From positions 558,001 to 622,000 of the forward strand of contig BRXU01000037.1 of the NCBI GenBank assembly GCA_030267565.1: DNA of 64,000 nucleotides, written 5' to 3'. Shown here piece after piece: positions 1-12,600 of this stretch. This DNA comes from Pleodorina starrii (taxonomy: Eukaryota; Chlorophyta; Chlorophyceae; Chlamydomonadales; Volvocaceae). A model generated the notes under the pieces. The model was given only the letters and a program-made list of their open reading frames with translations. It was not told where the DNA came from and did no database searches. Numbering within the stretch: position 1 is the stretch's first letter; every line of letters begins with the position of its first letter. A program made the translations under genes and the position numbers.

Positions 1-228
1 TGCTCTGGCCCCTTCTCCGTGTACGGTAAATGGCAGATACATCGGTAGGCGACCATGAGACCGAACCTTCTAGAGAAGAGCAACCACCCCTCCCTTCCCC
101 CTCCCTTCCCCCTCCCCCCTCCTCACTGTTATATACCCCCCCCCTAACTGTTATATAAACCCCCCTCATTGTTATATAAATATAGGAACATATGACTCCT
201 TCTTCCCCCCCCCTCTCCCCCCTCCTCA

Positions 229-3200
229 CCCCGCATGCGGCACCACCACGTATGCGTAGTCGGGTGAGGCCCGGAACGAGGCCACCACCTCCCGACTGGT
301 GGACAGGGGCAGGGAGGCAACCGCCTCACCCGGCCGGATCTCCCACCGCCGACCCAGGCTCTCCAGGGGGACCTTCAGGACCTGGGGGGGTAGGAGAGCG
401 GGGGCCGGGGTGGGGTGGGGGGTGGGGGGGAGCTGTGTGGATGAGTTGCTGCGGGGGGTGGTGGGGAGGTGGGCGGTACACCACCTCACCGACCCGAACG
501 TGACGCTCGCGAACAGCAATGTTACGAAACAAATATATAATGTTTTGGTTCCGTATGGGACATCAGCTCCTATAGCTCAGTCGGTAGAGCGTGCGGCTGT
601 TAACCGCAAGGTCGGCAGTTCAAGCCTGTCTGGGAGCGATTCTTCTTATCTCAGGCTGGTGCTGGCCTGCATGCCTCACTCCCGAAATTAATATTTCTCA
701 CATCACGGGGCGCTCTGACACTGATTGAGGCCCTTCCGCAACCCAAGCCCCCAAGCAGCTCAGCCGGTGTGGTCTCATCTCCCTCATACGGTAACCTCCT
801 TCCCCCCCGCGTTCTCCTCCCTCTATCCCAACCCCCCAACCTCTTCCGTCCGTTCCTTTGCCCCTCTCCCCCCTCACCCTGCTTGCTACCCCTTTTTTGA
901 AGCGTATGTTAACTTGGTGAGACCTCACCTAGCTACACCTAACTTCTCCGGTCTATCCGTGGATACCCCCACCCCACCCCACCCCACCCGCCACGCACAC
1001 ACACACGCACACGCACACACTCGCGCCCCCAACACACACACACACCCCTTAACCCCCCTTACCCCCCAACCACACACACACACACCCCTTAACCCCCCTT
1101 ACCCGCCAACCAAATACACACACACACCTCTTACCCCCCTTACCCCCCAACCAAATACACACACACACCCCTTACCCCCCTTACCCCCCAACCAAATACA
1201 CACACACACACCCCTTACCCCCCACGGGTACACGCACCTGCAGCCCGATGGCCCGCTTGCGGTGGCGCTTGGGCACGTGCGCCCTGTACGACACCGTGGG
1301 GTCCTGCTGCCCCAGGCACACCACCACCTCACACGCCTTCCGTACAGTCAACCGAAACTGCGGGTTGCAGCACCAAGTGCTGCTCAGCCCGCCGCCGCCG
1401 CCACTGCCACTGCCGCTGCCGCCGCCGCCGCCGCCGCCGCCGCCAGCGCCTTGCACTGGGCTGGATGCGCCGGACGCCCTGTCCGCTGCGGGTGCTGCGC
1501 CGGTGGCTGGGAAGGCGGGGTCGGCGGGTTGCAGGTAGTAGGGGCCCCCGGCGGAGGGTCCCTGCCAGCCGCAGTGGAGGGTCAGCTGGTGCCAGGTGGG
1601 GGAAAACATCCTGGGGGGGAGGGGAGGGGGAAGGGAGGGGAAAGGGGGTTATCCACGTATAGGCCGGGGAGGGAGGGGAAAGGGGGGGGAGGGGGAGGGG
1701 GAGGGGAGGGAAGGCCGGGGGAAAAGGCGGGGGCGGGGGAGTATCTACGCGTAACGGCCGGAGCCCGTAGAAGCGTGAAGCGAGGGAAGGCGGGGGTGGG
1801 GGTGTTATCCACGGGTTGGGCTGGATAGTCCGTAGATGGGGGGAGGGGGGACGCACATCCCACCCTGCCGAAACACACACGGGCACACACGGGCACACCC
1901 ACGCACGCACACACATACACACGGGCACACACACACGGGCACACACACACGGGCACACCCACACCCACACCCACACCCACACCCACACCCACACCCACAC
2001 CCACACCCACACCCACACCCACACCCCCACACCCCCACCCCCACACACACACCCACACACACACCCACACCCACACACACACCCCCACCCCCACACCCAC
2101 ACCCCCACCCCCACACACACACCCACACCCACACCCACACCCCCACCCCCACACCCACACCCACACACCCACACACACACCCACACCCACACCCACACCC
2201 ACACACCCACACCCACACCCACACCCACACCCACACCCACACACACACACACCCACACACACACCCACACACACACACCCACACACACGGGAGCACACAC
2301 ACACGTGGTGTGGCTCACCTGCAGACGTGGATGCGGTTGAATGTTGCGGCGAAGTCCGGGAAGGGCATCCAAAAGGTTGACTCGTCGTCCCAGGTGGCCC
2401 GGAATGAGTCCATGTGGGGGGAGAGGGCGGGCAGGTCCCACTGGGGGGAGCCCTGAGAGGGGGGGAGGGGGGGAGAGGGGGGGAGGGGGAGGGGTTATCC
2501 ACGTATAGGCCGAGGGGGGGAGGGAGTAATTAAAACGGCCCGAAACGAGGGAACGCAACGCAGTTACCTGGGATATCCACGGGAGAGGGGGGTTATCCAT
2601 GTATCCAGGCCGGAGCCGGGAAGCGGGGGGAAGTACGGTAGTTCGCATCAGGGTGTTTATCATTCATTATGCCACAACCCATGGTTTGATGAGCACCTGC
2701 CCGCCTGCCCCTTTGCCTCGTCTGCCCGTCTGCCCGTCTGCCTGCCTCTACTCGGGTTCGCCCGATTCTCTCTAGCCGACCATCGGACTTCGGGCTCTGC
2801 TTGTCCCCCATCAGAAAACCCACAACCCCGTCCTTGTCCTTATTCCCCCCCGACCCCCCCGACCCCCCCCACCTCCCCCGACCCCCCCCACCTCCCCCCA
2901 CCTCCCCCCACCTCCCCCCACCTCCCCCCACCTCCCCCGACCCACCCGACTTATGATATGATATACGAAATGGAAAAAAGGTGACCAAAGAAGTGATCCT
3001 CCTTTACCTCCCCCCCTCCCCCTGTATCCCCTGTATCCCCGGTATCATGTGTTTTTGTCCCCACCCACCCCCACCACCCCCCCCCCGCCTCCCACCACCA
3101 CCCACCCACCCACCAGCGCCCAGGGTCCGTTCCACATGCCCCGCGGCCAGGGGCAGTGCAACCGAACCAACTGAATCGGTTGGCCGGAGCTCGAGTCACC

Positions 3201-6200
3201 AACCGACCGGACCTCCAGAATGCTGTACACCTGGTTGTACAGCAGGCCGTACGGACCGGAATCGGAATCGTCGCTGGGGAGCGGCTCGTCACCGCCGCCG
3301 TGGGGGGAGGGCGGGCGGTCTGCGGCGGCATCCCATGGGGGGGGAGGGGAGGGGGGGGGACGGGGGGGTTGGGTTTTTTTAGGGTTTGATGGTTTCGGGG
3401 CTGGAGATGGGATGGGGTTGGGGCGGGTAGCAGGGGATCGGGGCGGCGGGGAGGAAATGATAGGGGCCGGCGGAAGCGTGCCAAGCTGCCAAGCGTGTCA
3501 GCGGTTGTCGGTTGTCGGTTGGAGGGTTGAGCGGTTGGCTCACGTGGCATTGGGTTGGGTCCCCTGGGCTTGGGCCTGGATGGGTTGGGTTGGGCTGCCC
3601 CGGCATCCCCCCTCTTTCCTCTTTCCTCTTTCCCGGGCTGTCAGGAAGAGGTCCCACGGGGGTCTCAACTCTCAAGGGGGAAGAGGCAGTCAGGAAGGGG
3701 GGTAAAAAGAAGATACCACAGCGGGAAGGTACCCCAGGAAGGGGGGGGCGGTATCTTGTATGTCTCATCGAGCGTCATCAAGCGTCAGGAGAGGGAGAGA
3801 GAGAGCGGACCGACTGTGGAGTGTGGAGTGAGGTGAAGGGCGGGAATGCCAAGTAATAATGATAATGATGACAATACCAATAAGTAGGATGCCAAGTAAG
3901 TACAGATGGGGGTGGGGCGTCAAAAGGACTCAGTGGGGGGGGGCCTTATTTGTTCCAAACCCGGATCTTCACTCCCAACCCCAAGCCCAAGCGATATACC
4001 CCTCTCCCTCCCTCCCTCCCTCCCTCCCTCCCCCCCTCTCCCTCCCTCCCTCTCTCCCTCCCCCCCTCCCTCCCTCCCTCCCTCCCTCCCTTCCCTCCCT
4101 CCCTCCCCCTCTCTCCCTCCCTCCCACCCTCCCTCCCTCCCTCCCTCCCTCCCTCACTCCCTCACTCCCTCACTCCCTCACTCCCTCCCTCCCTCCCTCC
4201 CTCCCCTCCCTCCCCTCCCCAAGTCCCCAAGTCCCCACTTACCCGGCCTGAATCGGTTCCGGAGCTGCCCCTTGCGGCGAGCCACACACGCGACGATGGA
4301 CCGGGCAGCCAGCCAGCCCTGAAGGGGGGGAGGGGGGAGGGGAGTGACGGGGTGTGTGTGTATGTGTGTATTAGGGAGGAGGGCCGGTGGGTGGGCGAGA
4401 TGGGACGAGAAAGGACGAGATGGGACGAGAAAGGACGAGATGGGACGAGAAAGGACGAGATGGGACGAGAAAGGACGAGATGGGACGAGAAAGGACGAGA
4501 TGGGACGAGAAAGGACGAGACGGGGCGAGATAGCGGTAGCAGGGGGAGTGAGACCAAGGCCGTCGCGGCTCCACAGGACACGGACAGGCTTCCCCCCACC
4601 CCCCACCCCGTCTCCTTCTCCTTCTCCGCTGCGGTTTTTCTTTTTTACCCCCACCCCCACCGCCACCCTCACCCACCCACCCACCCCACCCCCCCGACCC
4701 CGACCCCCCCATGAGCCGCGCCGTGCAGGGTGGCTATCTTATTTTTCTGAGTATCTACGGCCGGAGATACTCCTGGCTCAGAAGTGCTGAGAGTATCTGT
4801 CAGGGTCTGTCCAGGAGGGGATTTTCCCGGCAAAACACAGCCCCGGGAGATATCATGCCAACCTGTGAGGCCGGATTATCTAAACCTTCAGCTTTTTGCA
4901 CGGCAAAAGTATCTTCAAATTTCCAAAATTTTCTCCCGAATATATATTCATATCTTAAGATAGCCACCCTGGCGCCGTGCCGCTGAGAAAGCCGCCTCCT
5001 CGTCAATCCCCCCCTCCCTCGTCGCCCCGAGCGGACGACCCCACCCGCCCCCTCCCTCCCTCCTCCCTCCTCCCTCCTCCCTCCTCCCTCCTCCCTCCCT
5101 CCCTCCTCCCTCCTCCCTCCTCCCTCCACCCTCCTCCCTCCTCCCTCCTCCCTCCTCCCTCCTCCCTCCCCCTCCCCTCCCCCTCCCTCCTCCCTCCTCC
5201 CCCTACCTGCAGATCCGCCCACAGATTTCCCTCCCGTATGGCTGCCGCCCCCGCCTCCGTGTCAGTCCGTACTTTGAAGCCCACCCCCCCGGTGAGGTCC
5301 ACCAGCGCCTCGTGCACACAGCCACCGGAGAGGGCGTAGTAGGAGCCGTGGATCTGAGGGGGGGAGGGGAGGGGGGGAGGGGAGGGGGGAGGGGAGGGGG
5401 GAGGGGAGGGGAGGGGGTGGGAGGGGAGGGGGTGGGAGGGGAGGGGAGGGGAGGGGAGGGGAGGGGAGGGGAGGGGAGGGGAGGGGAGGGGGAGGGGAGG
5501 GGAGGGGAGGGGAGGGGAGGGGAGGGGAGGGGAGGGGGGGGGGGTGGCGGTTGGGGAGGTTACCCACGTGAGGCCGGAGCCCGGGGGGGGGGGTTCCGGC
5601 CTCCGGCCCCCCGGGGGGGAGGGGGGGGGGGCGGGCGGGAAACAGGGGGTGGGGTGGGGGGAGGTCCCGAAGGAGCGCAACCCACCAACATACGGCCACA
5701 CACCAAACCAGCCGAGGCCCAACCCAACCCAGCCGCCAGACCAATATCCTTCCCGGCCCGTCCCACCCCCGCCCACCCGACCCCTGCTGCGGTTCCTTCT
5801 TGACTGCCCCCTCTCCCTTTTCATTCCCCCCTACCCCCTATCCCCTACCCTCTATCCCCTACCCCCCCCCCCCCGATACCTTTGCATACGCCTTCTCCAG
5901 CAGACTGGGCCACAGCTCCCCCACCACCGCACTGCAAGCGAACGCCAACCGCTCCTGGGAGGGAGGGGGGAGGGACCGGGGGGGAGGGAGGGAGGGACCG
6001 GGGGGGAGGGAGGGACCGGGGGGGGAGGGAGGGACCGGTGAGGGAGGGAGGAGGAGCGGTTCGGTCTCTCAGGCCGCGCGCAGGCCGTTGATCGCACAGC
6101 ACACAACCCCCCCTCACCCCTCCAGCACCCCCTCAACCCAGCACCCCTCCAGCACCCCCCTCACCTCCCCCGACACGCAGGGCAGGTAGTTATCCACCAC

Positions 6201-7852
6201 CACCGCCTGCCAGCAGCCGTGTTTGAAGAACTGGAACGTGTAGGCGCCGTGGGGGGCTGCGTCGTCCGACACGATCAGGTCCAGCAGCAGCTCCCCACCG
6301 CGGGAGGCGGACACGGCGGCGAGGGCGCCCAGCAGGGAACCAGAGTCCAGCACGCCCTGAGGCCAGGGAGGGGAGGGGAGGTGGAGGGGAGGTGGAGGGG
6401 AGGGGCGGGGAGGTGGAGGGGAGGGGCGGGGAGGGGGTGCAGGGGAGTGCAGTGCGACATTGAGGGGTTTGGGGGAGGGGGAGAGGGGAGGCGGAAGAGG
6501 GAAGGGGGAGGGAAAGGGGAGGCGGGTGTGTGGGGTGGGGTTTGGGGGAAGAGTTGTGTACCACCGAACTCCCGAACAACAAACTCGCGCAGCACACACA
6601 CACACACACACCCGCACACGTCCATACACACCCGCACACGTCCATACACACCCGCACACGCCCATACACACCCGCACACGTCCATACACACCCGCACACG
6701 CCCATACACACCCGCACACGCCCATACACACCCGCACACGCCCATACACACGCAGCCGCACACGCCCCGCACGCACACGCAGCCTCGGCACCTGCAGCAG
6801 CCTCGGCGTCTTCCCGGTTGGGAAGTAGAGGGTGCCGGACACTCGGCGCCAGGTGACGTTGGAGGGGGCGGAGGCGGGGGGCTGGTTCACGTCCGGGTAG
6901 CTGGGGGCAAGGGGGAGAGGTAGGGGGAGGAGGAGGGGGGAGGGGAGGTGGCGGCGTGAGTGGGAAGGAGGGGGAGGGGGAGGCGGGGGAGGGGAGGGGG
7001 ACAGGGGCTGAGGGGCAAGAACAGCGGATGAGAAGGGAAACGTGGCAGGGGGGCCATGTGTGTGTGGGGGGGGGGGAGGGGTTGGGAGGAAGTGGCGAGG
7101 GCGTTTGTGCGCGTGATTGAGTGGGGAGGCGAAAGGGGGCAGGGTGAGTGGGTGAGGTGAGGTGAGGTGAGGTGCGGGGGGAATGGGGGCGCATGGGGGG
7201 AAGGGGGAAAGGGCGCTGTGTGGATTGTGAGGATGTGCGTGTGTGTATCAAAACGCTTCCGTTGTCCGTTGTCCTGACAGCGGGGTCTCTATGGGGGAAT
7301 TTGCGGGAGGTTTCCGACTTCCGAGGAGGGAAGAGGGGGAGTGGAGGCGGAGGCGCAGGGGCCTGCGCTCTCTGCGTGCTGTTACTTGAGCGGCTACCCG
7401 CTCCCCTCGCTCCGCCACGCCTCGCCTCGGCCCCCCACCCCTTCTTCTCCCCGGCAGACTTGTGCGGACTGCCAGTCGGAACCAAGGGCCTAGCGCGCCC
7501 CTCGCGTCCGCCTGCCGTACTGTACTGCGAGTACGACGCAGGGCCTTTTTCGCAAACCACAGACACGCCAACAGACACGCGCGCCCGCAAGACTCACAGC
7601 GAGCTGACCCCGGGGGGGAAGTCCGGGTCGATGACTAATCCGTCCTCTCCGCAGTACGACGCCACGAGCTGCTCTTCCGTACGACCAGACGCCAGGGAGG
7701 GGATGCGCAGCAGGCCCTGCGCGCGTGGGTGGGGGCGTGAGGGTGGGGGCGTGCGGGGTGGGGGCGGGGGGGGAGGGGAAAGGGGAAAGTGTGGAGGAGC
7801 GGGAGGTCGTGCTAGCAGGAGAAACAACTTCCGGCTTTCGGTTGGACCGAAG

Positions 7853-7888
<36 letters not shown>

Positions 7889-8741
7889 GTGTGTGCGTGC
7901 GTGTGTGTGCGTGTGTTGGTGGGGCGGGGTAAATTCGGTCAATCCGAACAAAAGCAGATCGGTAGGGAGGTGTGGGGAGACGCCGATCGCCGTCAGATGG
8001 TCCACTGTAAACCGGGTCAACCATTTGATTCATTCATCCATTCATCCATTGTGTTGCATCGGGTGGTTGCGTGTGGTGTGGCGTGGTTGCGTGTGGTGTG
8101 GCGTGGTGTCGTGTGGCTAACCCTGAGCGGGTATAGAGAGTAACATCTCTTGCGTTTTTTTGCTGTCGGAGCCGAGGCCACCGTTTGCTAAGGCAGCAGC
8201 AGCAGCCGCAGCAGCAGCGGCTGGAATTGGGGGGAGCTCTGGAGGGAGGCGGCGCGTGCGTGCGTGCGTGCGTGTTTCTTCTTCGCTTTGGGTGTGGCAA
8301 TGAGGCGTCGGGTTGACTTGGGTTGACTTGGTTGGGTTGACTTGGGTTGGGGCAGGAGCGCCCGCCCTTCACAGACGGGCAGACTTCCCAACGACCTCAC
8401 TTCGTGTCGCACTTGTCTAGCGTTCTCAGGGCTCCGGCCTCTACGTGCATGCCCTCACTCCCCCGGGGGAAATCCCGCGGCTCTTGGCGGGGTAGCGGCG
8501 GCGCAGCAGCGCCCGCCCAGCCGCGGCACTCAGGCAGGCAGGCAGGCAGGCAGGAAGCAGCTGCAGGCGGGCGCACCTCAATGGTGTTGACGGTAACGTC
8601 CTCGGGGGGCAGGGCCCTGTCGCTGACGTACATGGGGCTGCGCAGCCGGTTGGCGACGCTGACCAGCGCATCGCTGCGCCCGCGGAGCACCTTGCCGCCC
8701 GATGTGCCCGGCCGAGACGGGCTGCCCTCCCTGGAACTCAT
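229..8741 (-). CDS. Calpain-like protein with degenerate catalytic triad (C-terminus beyond left edge)
   Basis: Eleven exons join in frame: 8741-8577, 7716-7598, 6900-6792, 6356-6165, 5954-5880, 5353-5207, 4318-4243, 3319-3114, 2452-2319, 1610-1238 and 381-229, giving 583 residues so far. Calpain landmarks occur in order: DPDFPP near residue 88, the protease core from LLQG at 129, LLEKAYAK at 213-220, GSYYALSGG and DLTGG, LLYNQVYS near 320, FWMPFPDF, then a C2-like domain III with SAGG and NPQF. Family knowledge: active calpains use Cys, His and Asn. Here the Cys position is Gly137 (DSGS for GDCW), the His is Gln324 and the Asn is Cys350. The protein is therefore predicted to be a non-catalytic calpain-fold protein. 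The start ATG at 8741 is the first in the exon. Exon 381-229 ends at a GTGAGG donor, so the TGA overlapping it at 226-228 is intronic and the gene continues leftward. A Gly-rich insert interrupts domain III. Confidence 0.9.
566..638 (+). tRNA. tRNA-Asn (GTT anticodon)
   Basis: A 73-nt intronless cloverleaf. Acceptor arm 566-572 pairs with 631-637, with G638 as discriminator. The A box (TAGCTCAGTCGG), an anticodon stem TGCGG/CCGCA around loop CTGTTAA, and a T arm with GTTCAAGCC are all present. CCA is not encoded. The gene lies inside, and antisense to, the intron 1237-382 of the calpain-like gene. The first run of four or more T downstream on the same strand is only at 891-896, so a canonical close pol III terminator is missing. 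Confidence 0.97.
1872..2303. repeat. CA/CACCCA-rich microsatellite
   Basis: About 430 bp of ACACACCC and CACCCA units with CACGGG variants at both ends, inside the calpain-like intron between exons 2452-2319 and 1610-1238. The long histidine/threonine/proline and valine/cysteine/glycine reading frames over this stretch are repeat artefacts. Confidence 0.95.
4000..4215. repeat. CCCT tetranucleotide microsatellite
   Basis: Imperfect CCCT/CCCTCACT array of about 215 bp in the calpain-like intron. On the coding (minus) strand it reads GGGA and begins roughly 30 nt past the 5' splice site of exon 4318-4243. Confidence 0.95.
4396..4530. repeat. 20-bp minisatellite
   Basis: More than six nearly identical head-to-tail copies of CGAGATGGGACGAGAAAGGA lie in the intron just upstream (in transcription) of exon 4318-4243. 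The last copy has diverged to CGGGGCGAGA. Reading frames across it encode simple repeated peptides and are not genes. Confidence 0.95.
5353..5556. repeat. GGGGA tandem repeat
   Basis: About 200 bp of GGGGA/GGGGAGGGG units directly upstream (in transcription) of the 3' splice site of exon 5353-5207. On the transcribed sense strand it is a pure pyrimidine tract that serves as an extended polypyrimidine region. Confidence 0.9.
6596..6768. repeat. 20-bp minisatellite (CACACCCGCACACGYCCATA)
   Basis: About eight head-to-tail copies alternating between GTCCATA and GCCCATA variants, in the intron between calpain-like exons 6900-6792 and 6356-6165. The copies have no spacers, so this is not a CRISPR array. 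Confidence 0.93.
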
Positions 8742-9233
8742 TATTTATACAGCCAAAGGCGTCTAGATTTTGTCTACAAGTATCGCGGTATAGATGTGTG
8801 ATCGCTCGCCATAAAACAATTTCCGATGCTAAAGGCAGTTGCAAAAGGCCAGTTCTACCTCTCAACCTGGACTTGTCTGGCAGAAAGAAAGCGTGACTAA
8901 CTATCTTATAGATGGATAACTTATGAAAGCCTTCGAAACCCAGATGGTTGTAGTACAAGGGCCGTCGTCAAATTGCACGCCGGCAACAATACATAACGCA
9001 TTCCTTATATTACAAAGTTGTGGAATAATAAGACGCACCACGGTCCGAAAACCTTTGCACCTTCGTCATCACAACAGGCCCACTTTCGTCAACGTTCTCT
9101 GCATGTGCCGCAACAAGAGTGCTCCGCGGGATAGCAACCCATCCTCCTGCAGATCCGGGGCTAATCACCGTCTTGCTCCAACCACACATGTCCGTCTGCT
9201 GCCGATGCCGCCTGCTTTTCAACCAAAGCTTAA
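8742..9233. other. Intergenic: 3' flank of the IMPACT gene and 5' flank of the calpain-like gene
   Basis: Both neighbours are transcribed leftward. This 492-bp spacer must hold the 3' UTR of the IMPACT-family gene and the promoter of the calpain-like gene. It is AT-richer than the flanking exons. I see no coding potential beyond short shadows. Confidence 0.7.
9010..9014 (-). terminator. Probable poly(A) signal TGTAA
   Basis: TGTAA on the minus strand, about 220 nt past the stop of the IMPACT-family gene. This pentamer is the usual polyadenylation signal of volvocine algae. It is the first such match after that stop. Confidence 0.6.
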
Positions 9234-9574
9234 TCATTGCGCTGTCGCAGCAGCCTCGGCTGCGGTCGTCGCCAGCTCCACGCGGCGGCGGCCTCCCGTC
9301 CCATCCGCCACCGCGGCCCGAAGCGATTCCAGCTTATCTGCGTCCACCATCGCACGAATGGTCACGGTTCCGGAGCTGCCGTACTCCTCTGCCAGCCGCG
9401 TGCAGCCGTACATGTCCAGGCAGCTGTACGCGGTCCCCAGCTCGTCGTACGTGACCTCCACCACCACCTCCGACTGCAGCGGCAGCGTCACGTGGAGAGC
9501 AGCGTGCCGCGAGGGGGGGGGAGGGGAGGGGAATGTGAAGTGCGCGAGAGTGAAGAGGAAAGAATGAACGTGAG

Positions 9575-9612
<38 letters not shown>

Positions 9613-12600
9613 AGGGGGGGGGAGCGCATGGAGTCACGACAGCAGCGAATCAGGCAAATGAGGGCAAAGGCAAAGTGGGCGGTGCGGGAACAAGGGGAAC
9701 AAGGTGGCAGAGGAGCACCGCCACTGGCACAGAAGGCAGGCTTTGGCGCTGGGGGGTTATCCACGTATAGGTCAGAGCCCGTAAACGGTAAAAGTAACGA
9801 AAGGGGGGGGGGGGCCAGGGAGTGATATGCTCCTATGCTCCGGGGATGGGGGGGTGGGGCGCTGGAGGGGCAGGGAAGGCTCTGGCGCCGGACCGGCCTC
9901 AATTTGCCGCTTGGCCCCCCCTCCAATCCTCAAATCCTCAAATCCTCCAAACCTCAGCTTCACCTCGCACCCACCCCCTCCTTCCTCCGCCCCTCCGCCC
10001 TCCTTCCTCCGCCCCTCCGCCCTCCTTCCTCCGCCCCACGCCCCACACGCCACCAGCGCGAGGGGTTGTCCTTCCACTGCCTGGCTACCCGTACCCGTAT
10101 CCGTACCCGTACCTGTATCCGTACCGGCGGCGGCGGCCCGCGCAAGCCCAGCCCAGCCCAGCCCTTCACCCCGGCTCCCCCCCCCCGGCTCCCCGAAACG
10201 CCACGGCTGGTCCCGCCCTCCGACTCAACCGCCCCCCCCCCCCACGGTCCCCCCCACCCCCCCCACCCCACCTAACGCGCCCACGTGGCTGATTGGTGAC
10301 ATCCGAGATCAGCCGCCCAAACCGGGCGGGTGGTCGATCGTCACAATGCCCCCCGAACCAAACCGAACCGAATAGAACAGAACAGAACGCGGGCCCCCAC
10401 ACCGATGCCACAACGACGTATTTGGACGGATGCAGAGCGCCTCAAGTTATACAGCCCACGCCCCGGCGAGATCCAGGCCCAGATCCAGATTACGAGATCC
10501 AGATCCGGATCCGGGGAACCCGACCCCCACCCCCAGCCCCCACCCCCCCGACTGCGGGCGGGTGGGTGCTCCCTCACCTGCGCCTTCGCAAACACCCGCG
10601 GAGCCAGTCGCAGACACTCCTTGGCAGCGCCGCCGTACGCTCGTACAAGGCCCCCGGCGCCCAACTTTATGCCGCCAAAGTACCTTTGACGGAAGTCCAT
10701 CCGTGGCGTCAGTTAGTTAGTTAATTAGTTAGGTAGGCAGGTAGGTAGGTAGGTAGGCAGGTAGGTAGGTAGGATAGATACAAATCGGTTGGGGCTGGGG
10801 TTGGGGTTGGAGCGTGGGACGTGGGAGCTGCGGGCGTAACCGTCTATACGGCATTACAACTTTGGGTCCAACGACTTGGGTGGGAAGGCAAAGCCAGAAA
10901 GGCAAAGGAGTGGCGGCGGTGACGGCGGCGACGGCTCTGTGTCGGCGCAGCGGCGGCGATGGTTGGGTTGAAGTGATTTGCGGCGGCGCGGCGGTTGGGC
11001 TGAGGTCGTAGTTGGTTGGTTAGTTGGTAGGTTGGTTGGTTGGTGGCCGAGCAACGGACGGCCGGAGGGGCGGAGGCGGTGCGGTGAGCCTTCCGCAGCG
11101 ATGCAGTACACACACACCACACACCACACACACAAACAGATAGGGTATTCGCGAAAAGAAGGATCGAGCTCTTCTCCTACCCAGCCCCTCATACCCCTCC
11201 CCATCCACACACAACAACACACACACAACAACACACACACACACGCACCCCTCCACAAACACATCCACACGCACCCCTCCACACACACATCCGCACCCAC
11301 ATCCGCACCCCCCCCCACACACACAACCCTCCCCCACCCCCCAACCCCCACACACACCTCCCCCCCACACACACACACAACCCTCCCCCACCCCCCACCC
11401 CACACCCCACACACACACCTTCCCCCCCACACACACCCACACCCACTCCCCCCCACACACCTCTCCCCTCCCCCCCTCATCCCCACCTGGTCACCAGCAC
11501 CGCCACCCGGTCCAGTCCCTCCCCGTCGAGGGCCGCCTGGATAGGTCGGCCCGCAGTGCCCCCCGGCTCGCCGTCATCCGAGCTCCGAAACTCGGGGCCT
11601 ATCCGGTAGGCGAAGCAGTTGTGGGAGGCGGAGGGGTCGGAGGCGGAGCGGATGAGGGAGAGGGCCTCAGAGGAACTGGACACGGGCCAGGCGTGGACCA
11701 CGAACCTGGGCCGAGGGGAACCGTGGGACGGGGGGGCGGGGGTCGGGGGTTTGAAGGGTAAATTTGCAAGAACGAAACGGGGGGGTGGGGGGCAAGAAGG
11801 GGTAAGAAATTAGGTACCGCAGCGAAGGGACGGAGACGGCGTTAGCGGGGGGAAGGGGAGGGGAGCGGAGGGGGGGTTGAGGTGGGCGGTGGTGCGGTGA
11901 AGGGACGGGCGAGAGGCGAGGCAGAAGAAACGGCAAGGGGTTGGAGGGGCGTTGGGAGGGGGGTATGGACACGTGCCGGGTGAGGCCCGTGAGGGAGCCG
12001 GGGGGGCAAGGGGGGCGGGGCGGGGCGGGTTGGTGGGGTGGGTGGATGAGTGGGTGGGGTGGGTGGATGGGTGGGTGGATGGGTGGGTGGGTGGCAGCAT
12101 TGCTCCCACCGAAGCAAAGCGGCGTCAAAGGAGAGGAGGCAGAAAGGCCGTGGAGGGGGGACCTGACCTCTCAGCATCCCATCCCGCCATACCCTCTCCC
12201 CCGCCAGTTCCCCCTCCTTTCCCCATCCCCCTCCTTCCCAGTCGGTCCCGGGTCAACAAGGCAGGCAGGCATCAGCGCCGAAACCACCCACTTGGACTTC
12301 TTGACCTCGCTCTCGTACAATACGTAGCCCTGGAGTGTCCAAAACCTGAAAGGGGGGAGAGGCGCACGCGAGCAGATGCCGGGGACGGGAGGGAGACGAG
12401 TTCAGTCCCCGGGGAACTGCGCGGCCCCCGGGGTTATCCTCGTATAGGCTGGAGCCCGTCAACGGTTACCCCCCGGGGGAGGGGTCAGGGAGGGTTATCC
12501 ACGTATAGGCCGGAGGCGCGGGGACGCGGGGGCACCGGGGGGTAATGGGCGGGTGGGTGCGACCTCTGTAAAACCAGGCGCCAGAGGCGGCTCCGCAGAG

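Noticed and set aside
226..228. TGA directly after the last calpain-like exon, read as the end of the gene
   Set aside because: It is part of a good GTGAGG donor, and domain III is cut off in mid-fold (YVVVPHAG), so the gene is taken to continue left.
6596..6768. Regularly spaced repeats resembling a CRISPR array
   Set aside because: The 20-bp units are directly contiguous without unique spacers, and the DNA is eukaryotic nuclear.
10060..10140. Possible exon between IMPACT-family exons 10683-10578 and 9473-9234
   Set aside because: The direct join already reproduces the bacterial YigZ spacing between the LVRAY motif and the C-terminal domain.
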